Assembly (NCBI GenBank): GCA_022730295.1 | Contig: DZCM01000020.1 | Coordinates: 1 to 33,050, forward strand | Length of the DNA: 33,050 bases | Origin: Rhodanobacter sp. | Lineage (GTDB): Bacteria > Pseudomonadota > Gammaproteobacteria > Xanthomonadales > Rhodanobacteraceae | Direction of reading: 5' to 3' | Shown: positions 6,780 through 14,489 of the stretch, in pieces | Layout: each line of letters starts with the position of its first letter | Position numbering within the stretch: position 1 is the first letter of the stretch | Program-made: the position numbers and the translations under genes | Notes under the pieces: model-generated | Database searches by the model: none | What the model was told of the DNA's origin: nothing | What the model saw: the letters and a program-made list of their open reading frames with translations, nothing else

Positions 6780-9455
6780 TTACGTGGTGGCAGCGCGGGC
6801 CTCGCTGGGTACCTGCTCGGGTTCGGGCGTTGCCGCGGACGCAGTGGCATGTGCATTCGATGCAGCCTCCGGTTTGTCATGGGAATAGTGTGCCACCAAG
6901 GCACCCACGATAGCCGATAGATACGGCACCGCCTGTGCGGCCAGGATCACCATCCACAACTGGCCTTCGATGTAGCGCGATCCGAACACCACGCCCATGC
7001 CGATGATCGCGAGGAGCAGCGCGATCGACATCAGGAACTCCTCGCGCACCGGCCCGAGCGCGCCGGCCGCGCCGCCGGACATGCGACGGCTCTTGGCGGT
7101 GCGCACGAAGGCGGTCTTCTGCTTGATCAGTCCCATCCAGATGCCGCGCGCGATCGCGTGCGAAAGGCTCATGCTGGCGATCGCCGCCATCAGGGTGTCG
7201 CGCCAACTGCACGGTACCCGCGCCCGGTACAGGATGATTCCGAACACCGCCTTGGCGACGAAGAAACCCATCACCGGAATCAGGAACAGGCGCATCGGCA
7301 GGCTGAAGATCGTCGGCGCCAGCAACATGCCTGCCGTCCAGGCGAGGGCCATCAGGGTGAAAATCATGTGCAGCGCGTCGGCGAACCACGAGAACCAGCC
7401 AGTGAGGAAGTGGAAGCGCTGGCCGACGCTGAGCGGGCCCTTGTGCGCCAGCCAGCTCCAGCGACCCTTCAGGATCTGCATGGCGCCGAAGGCCCAGCGA
7501 TAACGCTGGCTCTTGTAGGCGCGGAAATCCGCGGGCGTGACGCCCTTGCCCATCACCTCGTCGACGTAAACCGTATCGTAGCCGGCGTGCATCAGGCGCA
7601 AACCGAGCTCGGCATCTTCGCAGATGGTCCATTCGGACCACCCTCCGGTGCCTTCCAGCGCGACCCGCCGCACCATGGTCATGGTGCCATGCTGGATGAT
7701 CGCGTTGCGTTCGTTGCGGTGGTGCATGCCGATCCGGAAGAAGCCATCGCATTCCCACGCGGTCATGCGCCGGAAGGCGTTGTCCTCGAACTCGCGGTTG
7801 GCCTGCGGGCATTGCACCACGGCGATGTTGCGGTCGTGGAAGTAGCCGGTCAGCGCGGCCAGCCAGTCGCGGCGCACCACGTAGTCGGAATCGATCACCG
7901 CGATCACGTCGGCGCGCGGGTCGGTTTGCTGCAAGCCATAGTTGAGCGCGCCAGCCTTGAAGCCCGGCCATGGTTCGAGGTGGAAGAAGCGGAAACGCTC
8001 ACCGAGCTGCGCGCAATGCGCTGCGAGCGGTTTCCAGATTTCCTCGCGCTTGGTGTTGTTGTCGAGCACCAGCACTTCAAAGTTGGCGTAATCGAGCGCT
8101 GCCAGCGAATCGAGCGTGGCGATCACCATCTCCGGTGGCTCGTTGTAACAGGCGAGGTGGATCGACACGAACGGTTGCAGCGCGGGTGGGTCGGGCGGCA
8201 GCAGACCGCAATGCCGCACCCATTTCCGGCGCCATAGCACCTCGACGAATTCGAAGCCGTTGATCAGCAGGATCGCAAGAATCGCCAACTGCGCCGGGAA
8301 CAGCACGATCAGGAAGGCCCAGTCGACGACGCTCAGGTAGAACTGGAATGGCACCGTGACCGACCACACGATCAGGCCGGCGGCGAGCTGGATCAGCGCG
8401 AGGAACACGAAGCGCCCGGCCGGCTTGAAACGCGCGAAACGCCACGCGAACCAGATCATCGGGGCCAGCGCCAGCAGCGCGGACGCCAGCGCTTTCCATG
8501 GCCAGGTTGCGTCTTCCAGCACCGGCCCGGTCATCGGGAATTTCAGTTGCCGGCTGGCGTCGAACACGCCCCAGTAGGCTTCGGTGCGACCCGAGACGCG
8601 TTCCTTCCAGGGCTGGTCGATCGCTTCCATGATGTAGTCGTCGAGGTGCCGCTCGCGTGCGACTTCGAACCACTGGCGCAGGAAGATCGCCTGATTGGCG
8701 GTGGACGGTTTGGCGAACTCGAAGCGGTTGCCGTTGGACGGCCAACCCACCTCACCGATCACGATGTGCTTGCCGGGAAACAGTTGTTGCAGCCGCTGGT
8801 AGTGCGTGAGTGCCTCGCCGATGGCGTCCTTGCGCGGTACCCCGTCCCAGTACGGAAGCAGGTGCACGGTAATGAAGTCGACGTGTTGCGCGAGCTCCGG
8901 GTATTCCTCCCAAATGTCCCAGGGCTCGGCGGTCGACACCGGTTGGTGGACGTGCGCGCGTACCCGGTCGAGGTAGGCCATCAGCTGTTCCGGGGTCAGA
9001 TCGTGACGCAACAGCACTTCATTGCCGACTTCCACGCGCTTGATATCGGGCCAACGACGGGCCTGCGCGATCAGCGCCGCGATTTCGCGTTCGTTGTTGC
9101 CGGTGCGGCGATCCAGCCATGCGCCTGCCAGCACGTCGAGGTGATGCTTCATCGCGAGGCGCGGGATTTCTGGGTACTGCAGCACCGAGTACACGCGTAT
9201 GCGGCGGGTGTGCTTGGCCAGCAGTGTCAGGTCGGCATCTACCTGGGCGTCGCTCGGAAAGGTGCCGTTGAACGGGCTCTGGTAGCGCTGGAACGGGCTG
9301 TAGGCAAATCCATCGGCTTGGCCATCCCACGCCACCACATCGGTTGGGCGGTTCGAGACCGCCCACAAAGCGAAATTCAGCGCAGCCACCAGCAGCGCGA
9401 GCAACAGCGCGGTGACCAAGGCGCCGCGGTGGGGGCGCACGTCGATGGCTTGCAT
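6780..9455 (-). CDS. GH17-GT2 membrane beta-glucan synthase (NdvB-like)
   Basis: This is an inner-membrane protein of 891 residues. After one transmembrane helix (about 12-32) comes a GH17-like domain with both catalytic glutamates visible: VGNE (E146) and IGEVGWPS (E235). Helices at about 322-405 lead to a family 2 glycosyltransferase domain with the DSD metal/nucleotide motif (D522, D524), the ED acid/base site (E613-D614) and QRYRW (650-654). Several C-terminal helices follow. The order matches the NdvB-type beta-1,3-glucan synthases of pseudomonads, where GT2 polymerises UDP-glucose and the GH17 domain transglycosylates (branches or cyclises) the product in the periplasm. The ATG at 9455 was preferred to an upstream TTG at 9500, which lacks a ribosome site; GGAGG lies 13 bases before the ATG, which is far. 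The gene stands alone, and linkage and product are inferred. Confidence 0.85.
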   Translation of the reverse strand: MQAIDVRPHRGALVTALLLALLVAALNFALWAVSNRPTDVVAWDGQADGFAYSPFQRYQSPFNGTFPSDAQVDADLTLLAKHTRRIRVYSVLQYPEIPRLAMKHHLDVLAGAWLDRRTGNNEREIAALIAQARRWPDIKRVEVGNEVLLRHDLTPEQLMAYLDRVRAHVHQPVSTAEPWDIWEEYPELAQHVDFITVHLLPYWDGVPRKDAIGEALTHYQRLQQLFPGKHIVIGEVGWPSNGNRFEFAKPSTANQAIFLRQWFEVARERHLDDYIMEAIDQPWKERVSGRTEAYWGVFDASRQLKFPMTGPVLEDATWPWKALASALLALAPMIWFAWRFARFKPAGRFVFLALIQLAAGLIVWSVTVPFQFYLSVVDWAFLIVLFPAQLAILAILLINGFEFVEVLWRRKWVRHCGLLPPDPPALQPFVSIHLACYNEPPEMVIATLDSLAALDYANFEVLVLDNNTKREEIWKPLAAHCAQLGERFRFFHLEPWPGFKAGALNYGLQQTDPRADVIAVIDSDYVVRRDWLAALTGYFHDRNIAVVQCPQANREFEDNAFRRMTAWECDGFFRIGMHHRNERNAIIQHGTMTMVRRVALEGTGGWSEWTICEDAELGLRLMHAGYDTVYVDEVMGKGVTPADFRAYKSQRYRWAFGAMQILKGRWSWLAHKGPLSVGQRFHFLTGWFSWFADALHMIFTLMALAWTAGMLLAPTIFSLPMRLFLIPVMGFFVAKAVFGIILYRARVPCSWRDTLMAAIASMSLSHAIARGIWMGLIKQKTAFVRTAKSRRMSGGAAGALGPVREEFLMSIALLLAIIGMGVVFGSRYIEGQLWMVILAAQAVPYLSAIVGALVAHYSHDKPEAASNAHATASAATPEPEQVPSEARAATT

Positions 9456-9627
9456 GTGGGTCAAGGGCCCTCCCGGCCGGCCCCCGCGCGAATTTTGCAA
9501 GCGTAAGGGTGCATGCCTGAAGATTTCGCAAATTTTGGTGGCGCGCAGCCAAAGAAACGGAGGTCAGGGTGGATTTTTGACGCAACCGCCATGTTTCCTG
9601 CCGATTTTGCCGTCGGGGAAATGCGCG

Positions 9628-9655
9628 CTGACCCCGGCTTTTGACCGGCTAGAAT
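9628..9655 (+). promoter_or_regulatory. Putative sigma70 promoter of hutG, possibly leaderless
   Basis: A good -10 box, TAGAAT, lies at 9650-9655, only six bases before the ATG at 9662. A weak -35, CTGACC, lies at 9628-9633 with a 16-base spacer. Transcription would start at or next to the A of the start codon, and no ribosome-binding site precedes the ATG. Leaderless translation is an inference from these distances. Confidence 0.45.
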
Positions 9656-9661
9656 GCGCTC

Positions 9662-10471
9662 ATGGACGACTTCAAGCTCATCGCGGGCACGGCGCCCCTG
9701 TTGGTCAGCCTGCCGCATGACGGCACGGCGTTGCCGGAGTCGGTGGGCGCACGTATCACCGAGGCCGCGCGGCGGGTACCCGATACCGACTGGCACGTCG
9801 GGATTCTGTATGCATTTGCGCGTGAGCTTGGCGCCTCGATCATCGCACCGCGCTGGTCGCGCTACGTCGCCGACCTCAATCGGGATCCCGCGGGCCACGC
9901 GTTGTATCCTGGCCATAGCGAGACCGCGCTGGTGCCGGTGACGACCTTCGCCGGCGAGGCGATCTACCGCGCGGGCGAGGAGCCCGGCGCGCAGGAGATC
10001 GCGTTGCGCCGGGAGTTGTACTGGCAGCCCTACCACGACGCCTTGCAGGCCGAGTTGACGCGGATGCGCGCGCTGCATCCACGCGTGGTTCTGTGGGACG
10101 GGCATTCCATCCGCAGCCGCGTGCCGATGTTCTTCGACGGGCAACTGCCGGACTTCAATCTCGGCACGGCCGGTGGAACGAGTTGCTCGCGCGGTTTGCA
10201 AGATGCGCTGGAAGCGGTGTTGCGTGAGCGCGCCGGTGGCAGCGCCTCCGCGTACAGCCACGTCGTCAACGGCCGCTTCAAGGGCGGCTACATCACCCGC
10301 TATTACGGGCGGCCGGCTGACGGCGTCGAAGCGGTGCAACTGGAGCTTGCCCAGTACACCTACATGGACGAGGACAGCTTTGAATACCGGCCCGAACGCG
10401 CCGCGCCGGTGCAGGGGGTTATCCGCGAGTTGCTCGATGTATGCATTGGATACGCTGGCACTGCTGCGTAG
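9662..10471 (+). CDS. hutG: N-formylglutamate deformylase
   Basis: This 269-residue cytoplasmic enzyme hydrolyses N-formyl-L-glutamate to glutamate and formate, the last step of one branch of histidine degradation. Family hallmarks are SLPHDGTALP near residue 16, DTDWHVG near 41, RYVADLNRDP near 66, and WDGHSIRS near 143, which supplies likely metal-binding histidine and aspartate residues. The late segment NGRFKGGYITRYYG is also typical of the N-formylglutamate amidohydrolase family. Full length is normal for HutG. No other hut gene (hutH, hutU, hutI, hutF) is in the window, so its usual partners are elsewhere. It converges on the next gene with a nine-base gap. The start is fixed by the promoter spacing and by homologous N-termini. 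Confidence 0.9.
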   Translation: MDDFKLIAGTAPLLVSLPHDGTALPESVGARITEAARRVPDTDWHVGILYAFARELGASIIAPRWSRYVADLNRDPAGHALYPGHSETALVPVTTFAGEAIYRAGEEPGAQEIALRRELYWQPYHDALQAELTRMRALHPRVVLWDGHSIRSRVPMFFDGQLPDFNLGTAGGTSCSRGLQDALEAVLRERAGGSASAYSHVVNGRFKGGYITRYYGRPADGVEAVQLELAQYTYMDEDSFEYRPERAAPVQGVIRELLDVCIGYAGTAA

Positions 10472-10480
10472 GGGTGCGGT

Positions 10481-10903
10481 TCACTGCGGAGTGGCGAGTG
10501 GGCGTGCCGCAGGTTTTCCCTGCAAGCCGAGCGTGGCGGAGAGGATCAGCGACAAGCCACCGAGTACCATGAATACGCCCCAGAACGGTTCACGCATGTA
10601 GGCAAGCGCAAGCGCGCCGGTCAGCAGATAGAAAACTCCGATCAGGCCGGAAGCGAACAGTGCGCGGTTTTCGCCGTGCCAGGCGCGCCACGCGCTCCAT
10701 ATCACGAGCATCCCGAAAACCAGCATGCAACCGCCGCAGAAGTACCACACCAGATAGATCAGCTTGCCGGTGTGCGCATCGAGCTGGATCGAAGCAAGGC
10801 CGGCATCGAGGGCTTTGCGGCCCACGAAGCTGTGACCCAACGCGCCGAGCCCGATCAACAGTCCCGTCAGAGCAAGCAAAGTCGAAGCGAATTTGCGCAA
10901 CAT
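10481..10903 (-). CDS. Small four-helix membrane protein of unknown function
   Basis: I do not recognise a specific family. The 140-residue product has four hydrophobic segments, at about residues 5-25, 46-68, 80-99 and 104-122. Its short polar C-terminal tail is proline/alanine-rich. The second helix contains a CGGC pair of cysteines. The ATG at 10903 is well supported by AGGAGA seven bases upstream; an in-frame extension further upstream has no signal. It lies 57 bases behind the SRPBCC gene on the same strand, so it is probably the third gene of the ArsR-controlled operon. DoxX-like or other small membrane proteins often accompany ArsR-SRPBCC pairs, but I see no diagnostic motif here. Confidence 0.75.
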   Translation of the reverse strand: MLRKFASTLLALTGLLIGLGALGHSFVGRKALDAGLASIQLDAHTGKLIYLVWYFCGGCMLVFGMLVIWSAWRAWHGENRALFASGLIGVFYLLTGALALAYMREPFWGVFMVLGGLSLILSATLGLQGKPAARPLATPQ

Positions 10904-10960
10904 GGATGTTCTCCTTTCAGGAGTTCTGAGTGAACGCACGCGTTCCCCGCACCGCGTCGT

Positions 10961-11437
10961 TCAAGCTGTTTTCGCCGTGCCGGCGTACGCGGCGAGCAGC
11001 TTGCCCCAGCCTTTCTCGACGTTGTCGCGGATGCTCTGTCCGAAGTCGCCGTGGCGTTCGAAGTGACGATGCTCGAATTCCACCCGCGTGCGCGTGGCCG
11101 ATTCCGCGATGAAACGCGCTTCGTATTCGCTGGCGTGCGCTGAATCCGGATCGAATTGCCAATCGCCGCCAAGGTGCCACGCGACGACCAGCCGCGAGGG
11201 CGGATCCCACACCAGCACGCGTCCCCAGTCGCACTCCGTGCCGTGGATACCTCGCTCGAACACGCGCCCGCCCTGGCGTGGCTCCATCACGGCTTCCTGC
11301 ATGGGCTCCTTGCCGATGGAGTGCTCGCGAAACCACCATGTGTCCAGGCCGCGTGTGAACACATCGAAAGCGTGTTCGCGCGGCGCTTCAACGACGATCG
11401 TTTGGCGAACGGAGGGAATGGTTGCGATGACGTTCAT
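10961..11437 (-). CDS. SRPBCC/AHSA1-family protein
   Basis: The 158-residue product fits the START-like SRPBCC fold of the AHSA1 (activator of Hsp90 ATPase homologue 1-like) branch. It has an N-terminal strand with VRQTIVVEAPREHAFDVFT, a conserved WW pair (about residues 34-35), a central GGRVFERG turn and a late acidic/aromatic strand RVEFEHRHFERHG. This fold makes a deep hydrophobic ligand pocket; the ligand of most bacterial members is unknown. Its start codon overlaps the arsR stop by one base (TGATG), so translation is coupled. ArsR plus SRPBCC pairs are a common bacterial arrangement, with the regulator controlling both genes. The specific role is not predictable from sequence. Confidence 0.85.
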   Translation of the reverse strand: MNVIATIPSVRQTIVVEAPREHAFDVFTRGLDTWWFREHSIGKEPMQEAVMEPRQGGRVFERGIHGTECDWGRVLVWDPPSRLVVAWHLGGDWQFDPDSAHASEYEARFIAESATRTRVEFEHRHFERHGDFGQSIRDNVEKGWGKLLAAYAGTAKTA

Positions 11438-11757
11438 CAGGGCCTCTCCTTCAGGGAACTTTCCGCGGCGCGTTTGAAGGCTTGCAAGGATTCGCGCCAG
11501 AACTGATCGAAGTAGTCGCGCAGCCCAGCCACGCCATCGGCGTTGATCCGGTAAATCTGGCGATTCGCTGCGCGCTGGCTTGTCACCAACCCCACGATCT
11601 TCAGCACTTTCAGGTGCTGGGAGACCGCTGACCGCGTGACTGGCAGTCCGCGCGCGATTTCGCCAACCGGCAGCGGACCGCGTTCCAGCCGCTCGAAGAT
11701 CGCCATGCGGGTGGGATCACCCAGCGCCTGCACCTTGATTTTAAGGTTAGTCTTCAC
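11437..11757 (-). CDS. ArsR-family winged-helix repressor
   Basis: This 106-residue regulator has the ArsR/SmtB winged helix. The LGDPTRMAIFERL helix is followed by PVGEIARGLPVTRSAVSQHLKVLK, which forms the helix-turn-helix, and a beta-wing with ANRQIYRIN. The cysteine/histidine metal sites of ArsR and SmtB are absent, so it is probably not a metal sensor. It belongs to the type usually found next to SRPBCC genes. The GTG at 11757 is taken as start because it lies about where the promoter would begin transcription, inside the proximal operator. A second GTG eight codons later (11733) is possible. It probably represses its own operon through the two palindromes at 11747-11777. Confidence 0.88.
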   Translation of the reverse strand: MKTNLKIKVQALGDPTRMAIFERLERGPLPVGEIARGLPVTRSAVSQHLKVLKIVGLVTSQRAANRQIYRINADGVAGLRDYFDQFWRESLQAFKRAAESSLKERP

Positions 11758-11777
11758 TAACCGTTAGTCTACACTAA
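11747..11777. promoter_or_regulatory. Two tandem palindromic operators for the ArsR regulator
   Basis: The palindrome TTAGTC-TT-CACTAA-type sequence occurs twice: 11747-11760 and 11764-11777. Each has TTAGT and ACTAA arms around a four-base core, and the centres are 17 bases apart. One copy covers the -10 box and the other covers the predicted transcription start and the GTG codon. This is a natural site for an autorepressor. The binding protein is inferred from position. Confidence 0.65.
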
Positions 11778-11793
11778 CGCATGGGAGTGTCAA
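11766..11793 (-). promoter_or_regulatory. Sigma70 promoter of the arsR operon
   Basis: On the minus strand a perfect -35 box TTGACA (11793-11788) is followed by 16 bases and the -10 box TAGACT (11771-11766). Transcription would begin at about 11757-11760, essentially at the GTG start of arsR, so the message looks leaderless. No ribosome-binding site is present. Confidence 0.6.
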
Positions 11794-11827
11794 CGAGTTG
11801 TGCTGGTCTGGCTGTCAGGGGGGCTAT

Positions 11828-12256
11828 TCAGCGGGAGTGGACGCGCGCCACGCACTTCAGCTCGATCGCGATTGGCGTCGGCAGGGCCGTGATGCCAAGC
11901 GTGGTGCGGCACGGTGCGGATGACGGGTCGGGGAAGTATTCGGACCACACGGCGTTGTAGCCCTTGAAGTCGCGTGCCATGCCGGTGAGGAAAACCGTCA
12001 CGTCGACCAGGTCTTCCCAGCGCGCGCCGCTGGCTTCGAGCACCGCACGCACGTTGGCAAACACCTGGCGCGTCTGCGCCGCGATGTCGTGGTCGATCAA
12101 TTGGCCGGCATCATCGTGCACGTTGCCCGGAATCGCGTTGCTGCCGGGTGTGCGCGGACCGATCCCGGACAGGAACAACAGTTCGCCCACGCGGCGCGCA
12201 TGGGGATAAGCACCAACCGGCGCGGGTGCGGAGGCAGTCTGGATCGTATCGCTCAT
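11828..12256 (-). CDS. RidA-family deaminase, probable 2-aminomuconate deaminase
   Basis: This 142-residue protein belongs to the RidA/YjgF family of trimeric deaminases. The N-terminal APVGAYPHARRVGELLFLSG and GIGPR stretch, the ASGARWEDLVDVTVFL helix-strand and the end PIAIELKCVA are characteristic. PVGAYPHARR at the front is typical of the branch that deaminates 2-aminomuconate in aminophenol and kynurenine meta-cleavage pathways, rather than the housekeeping RidA (usually GPYSQA). That fits the 2-aminomuconate-semialdehyde dehydrogenase gene upstream. The ATG at 12256 overlaps the stop of the preceding gene (ATGA), indicating coupling; a longer in-frame start at 12313 would extend into the upstream gene. 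The precise substrate is inferred from these two facts. Confidence 0.8.
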   Translation of the reverse strand: MSDTIQTASAPAPVGAYPHARRVGELLFLSGIGPRTPGSNAIPGNVHDDAGQLIDHDIAAQTRQVFANVRAVLEASGARWEDLVDVTVFLTGMARDFKGYNAVWSEYFPDPSSAPCRTTLGITALPTPIAIELKCVARVHSR

Positions 12257-13713
12257 GGTTGCGTCATCGGGCTTTGGCAGGCGCTGCGTGGATGCCCTGC
12301 GGCGACGGCGCAAGGCGTTGCGCCGGGATCACGCGACAAGCTGCCGAGTGCAGACGCCGTCGCGGATTCCGCCGTGACCTTGATGATGCTGTTGCCGATC
12401 ACGTGGCCGTCCTCGTCACTCACAGACAGGCGGTAGCGGTGGCCGGGGCGCAGGTACAACTGCTCGAGCGGGGTACTGGATGTGCTGGTGGTAACCTTGA
12501 TGTTGCCAACGGTCATCAACGGCACCGGGTCCAGCACCATGCGATCGGCCGGGATGGCGTCGTCACCTTCATCGGCATAACGTGCCGCGACCATGCATGG
12601 ATAGTGGTTGGCGCAGACATCACCGCTCACGGCGAAGGGCACGCGTGCTCCCCACAAACCGGCCCAGGTTGGACGTCCCTGGACGAACTGCTCATCGGGG
12701 AAGATCACGCTGATGTCGTAGCCCGGACGCAACGACCATGGCGTGCCGTCCTTGTTCACGAACACGACGGGCTGCTCCGGGTGCAGTGCCGAGATGATCG
12801 CGGTGTAATCGGGGTGGTCCAGGTCGTGATCCATGTGCGGAATCAGGATCGTCTGCTCCACCGACAGCGGGATGATGCCGCTGTCCTTGACGAAGTGTTC
12901 CGCCATCGACTGCGCGCCAAGGAACTCGCCGACCTTCTGGATGTGCGCGTAGCCGGCGTTGACCACGATCCTGGCGTGCGGGTCAGCCTTCAGGATCTTC
13001 CAGAGATTTTCCGCCTGCTGTGCCTCACGGGCGTCACCGGTGTGGTTGGCATCGGCCTCGTAGGCCACCACCTTGTATCCCAGCTTCAGCGCGGTGCGCA
13101 CCATTTCCGCATAGATGGGTTCGCGGGTGTAGAAGCCGCTGGCTGCGGTCGGGTAGCCGCGCTTGTTCAGCGCGGCGATGTCGGAGGCGTACAGCGTTTC
13201 CACCGCGAACACGTTGAAACCTTCTTCGCGCAAAGGCTTCAATAGCCGCACGGTGAGCGTGCGCGTGAGCGCGATGTTGTGGGCCTCGTTGAGAAAGACG
13301 GCCCGATAGGCCTTGGCGCGCGCAGGGATGTAGCTCAAGGCCGGCAGTGCATGCCAGCCGGGCTGCGCCAGCGGTGACGGATTGTCATCCGCCAGCGGCT
13401 TCTGCTCGATTGAAAATGCGCGCTCGGCGTCTTGGTAGTCGCCCATGAAGCTCTGGTACCACGACATGTATTGGCCGAAGATGGCACGAAACGCCGCGCC
13501 GCCGTCGGCCGAGTAGGCCTGCCGCATCACCTGGTACTGCGCCAGCAAGTCCTTGCGGCTCTGCGCACGCTTCATGATCGCGTCCGACTTGTCCAGCGCT
13601 TGCAGTTGTTCCGCACGCCACGTCGACGGCAGTTGCGCGTGCACGGCGCGCCAGCACGGAGCAAGCGTCAGTGCGGCTGCGGCGATGATCACCGAGAAGC
13701 GGATGCTGCGCAT
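12253..13713 (-). CDS. Secreted ChaN/EreA/TraB-like protein
   Basis: The 486-residue product has a type I signal peptide (about 1-26, ending AVHA). No lipobox is present, although a cysteine sits at 20. Its core (about 130-300) resembles the ChaN/EreA/Tiki clan: FLNEAHN (140-146, with E143 and H145 as the paired acid and histidine), FAVET (E172), YTREPIYAEMV, REAQQAENL (229-237) and NAGYAHIQK (252-260). Members bind haem-iron or hydrolyse esters or peptides, and which applies here is not clear. An alpha-helical N-terminal segment and about 180 residues after the core, ending in a beta-rich region and a low-complexity tail, are extra to a minimal ChaN. It starts 74 bases after the carbonic anhydrase gene and overlaps ridA by four bases. 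Function is unknown. Confidence 0.75.
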   Translation of the reverse strand: MRSIRFSVIIAAAALTLAPCWRAVHAQLPSTWRAEQLQALDKSDAIMKRAQSRKDLLAQYQVMRQAYSADGGAAFRAIFGQYMSWYQSFMGDYQDAERAFSIEQKPLADDNPSPLAQPGWHALPALSYIPARAKAYRAVFLNEAHNIALTRTLTVRLLKPLREEGFNVFAVETLYASDIAALNKRGYPTAASGFYTREPIYAEMVRTALKLGYKVVAYEADANHTGDAREAQQAENLWKILKADPHARIVVNAGYAHIQKVGEFLGAQSMAEHFVKDSGIIPLSVEQTILIPHMDHDLDHPDYTAIISALHPEQPVVFVNKDGTPWSLRPGYDISVIFPDEQFVQGRPTWAGLWGARVPFAVSGDVCANHYPCMVAARYADEGDDAIPADRMVLDPVPLMTVGNIKVTTSTSSTPLEQLYLRPGHRYRLSVSDEDGHVIGNSIIKVTAESATASALGSLSRDPGATPCAVAAGHPRSACQSPMTQP

Positions 13714-13787
13714 GGTGATTCCATGTGGTGTCGCGCTTCAGGATGCCACGTTTTCGCTGGCGCGCGATGACCCGCGGGCCACTGCGT

Positions 13788-14438
13788 TCAGGTGGCCGGC
13801 GAGAGCTTGTCCAGCGCGCCCTGGTACCTTGATTCGAGTGAATCGAACTGCGCCACGTCCATGCCGAGATCGTGGATCAGCCCATCGGTGAGACCATAGC
13901 ACCAGCCGTGCACGGTAAGTTGCTGGCCGCGCTCCCACGCGTCGCGCACGATGGTGGTGTGGGCGGCGTTGGCGACCTGCTCGATCACGTTCAACTCGCA
14001 CAGGCGGTCGTGGCGACGTGCGGGTGCGACAGCGTCGAGCATGCCTTGGTGCCGCTCCAGGGTGTCGCCGATGTAGCGTAACCAGTTGTCGATCAGGCCA
14101 AGGCGCTTGCCTTCCAGCGCGGCCTGCACGCCGCCGCAGCCGTAATGGCCCGTTATCACGATGTGTTCGACCTTGAGCACGTCGACCGCGAATTGCATCA
14201 CCGACAGGCAGTTCATGTCCGAGTGCAACACCAGGTTCGAGATGTTCCGGTGCACGAACACCTCGCCGGGATCGAGACCCATGATCTGGTTGGCCGGCAC
14301 GCGCGAGTCGGAGCAGCCGATCCACAGGTACTTGGGAGTCTGCTGCTTCGAGAGGCGTTCGAAGTATGTCGTGTCTTGCGCGCGGATGGCGGCTGACCAG
14401 TCGCGGTTGCGTTGCAGCACTTCGCGGGGTGAAAGCAT
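13788..14438 (-). CDS. can: Beta-class carbonic anhydrase
   Basis: This 216-residue cytoplasmic zinc enzyme interconverts carbon dioxide and bicarbonate. All beta-class landmarks are present at the positions used in E. coli Can: CSDSR supplies C42, D44 and R46, and HYGCGG supplies H98 and C101. C42, H98 and C101 bind zinc, D44 and R46 form the catalytic dyad, and VHRNISNLV follows at about 62-70. Length is normal. The ATG at 14438 has the ribosome site GAAGGAG five bases upstream. It lies 51 bases behind the aldehyde dehydrogenase gene on the same strand. The pathway that gene serves decarboxylates aminocarboxymuconate semialdehyde, so removal of carbon dioxide may explain the pairing; that is inference. 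Confidence 0.95.
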   Translation of the reverse strand: MLSPREVLQRNRDWSAAIRAQDTTYFERLSKQQTPKYLWIGCSDSRVPANQIMGLDPGEVFVHRNISNLVLHSDMNCLSVMQFAVDVLKVEHIVITGHYGCGGVQAALEGKRLGLIDNWLRYIGDTLERHQGMLDAVAPARRHDRLCELNVIEQVANAAHTTIVRDAWERGQQLTVHGWCYGLTDGLIHDLGMDVAQFDSLESRYQGALDKLSPAT

Positions 14439-14489
14439 TTTGGCTCCTTCGCTCGGTGCGGGGCGGCGCCCGCGTCAGATCCGTTTCAA

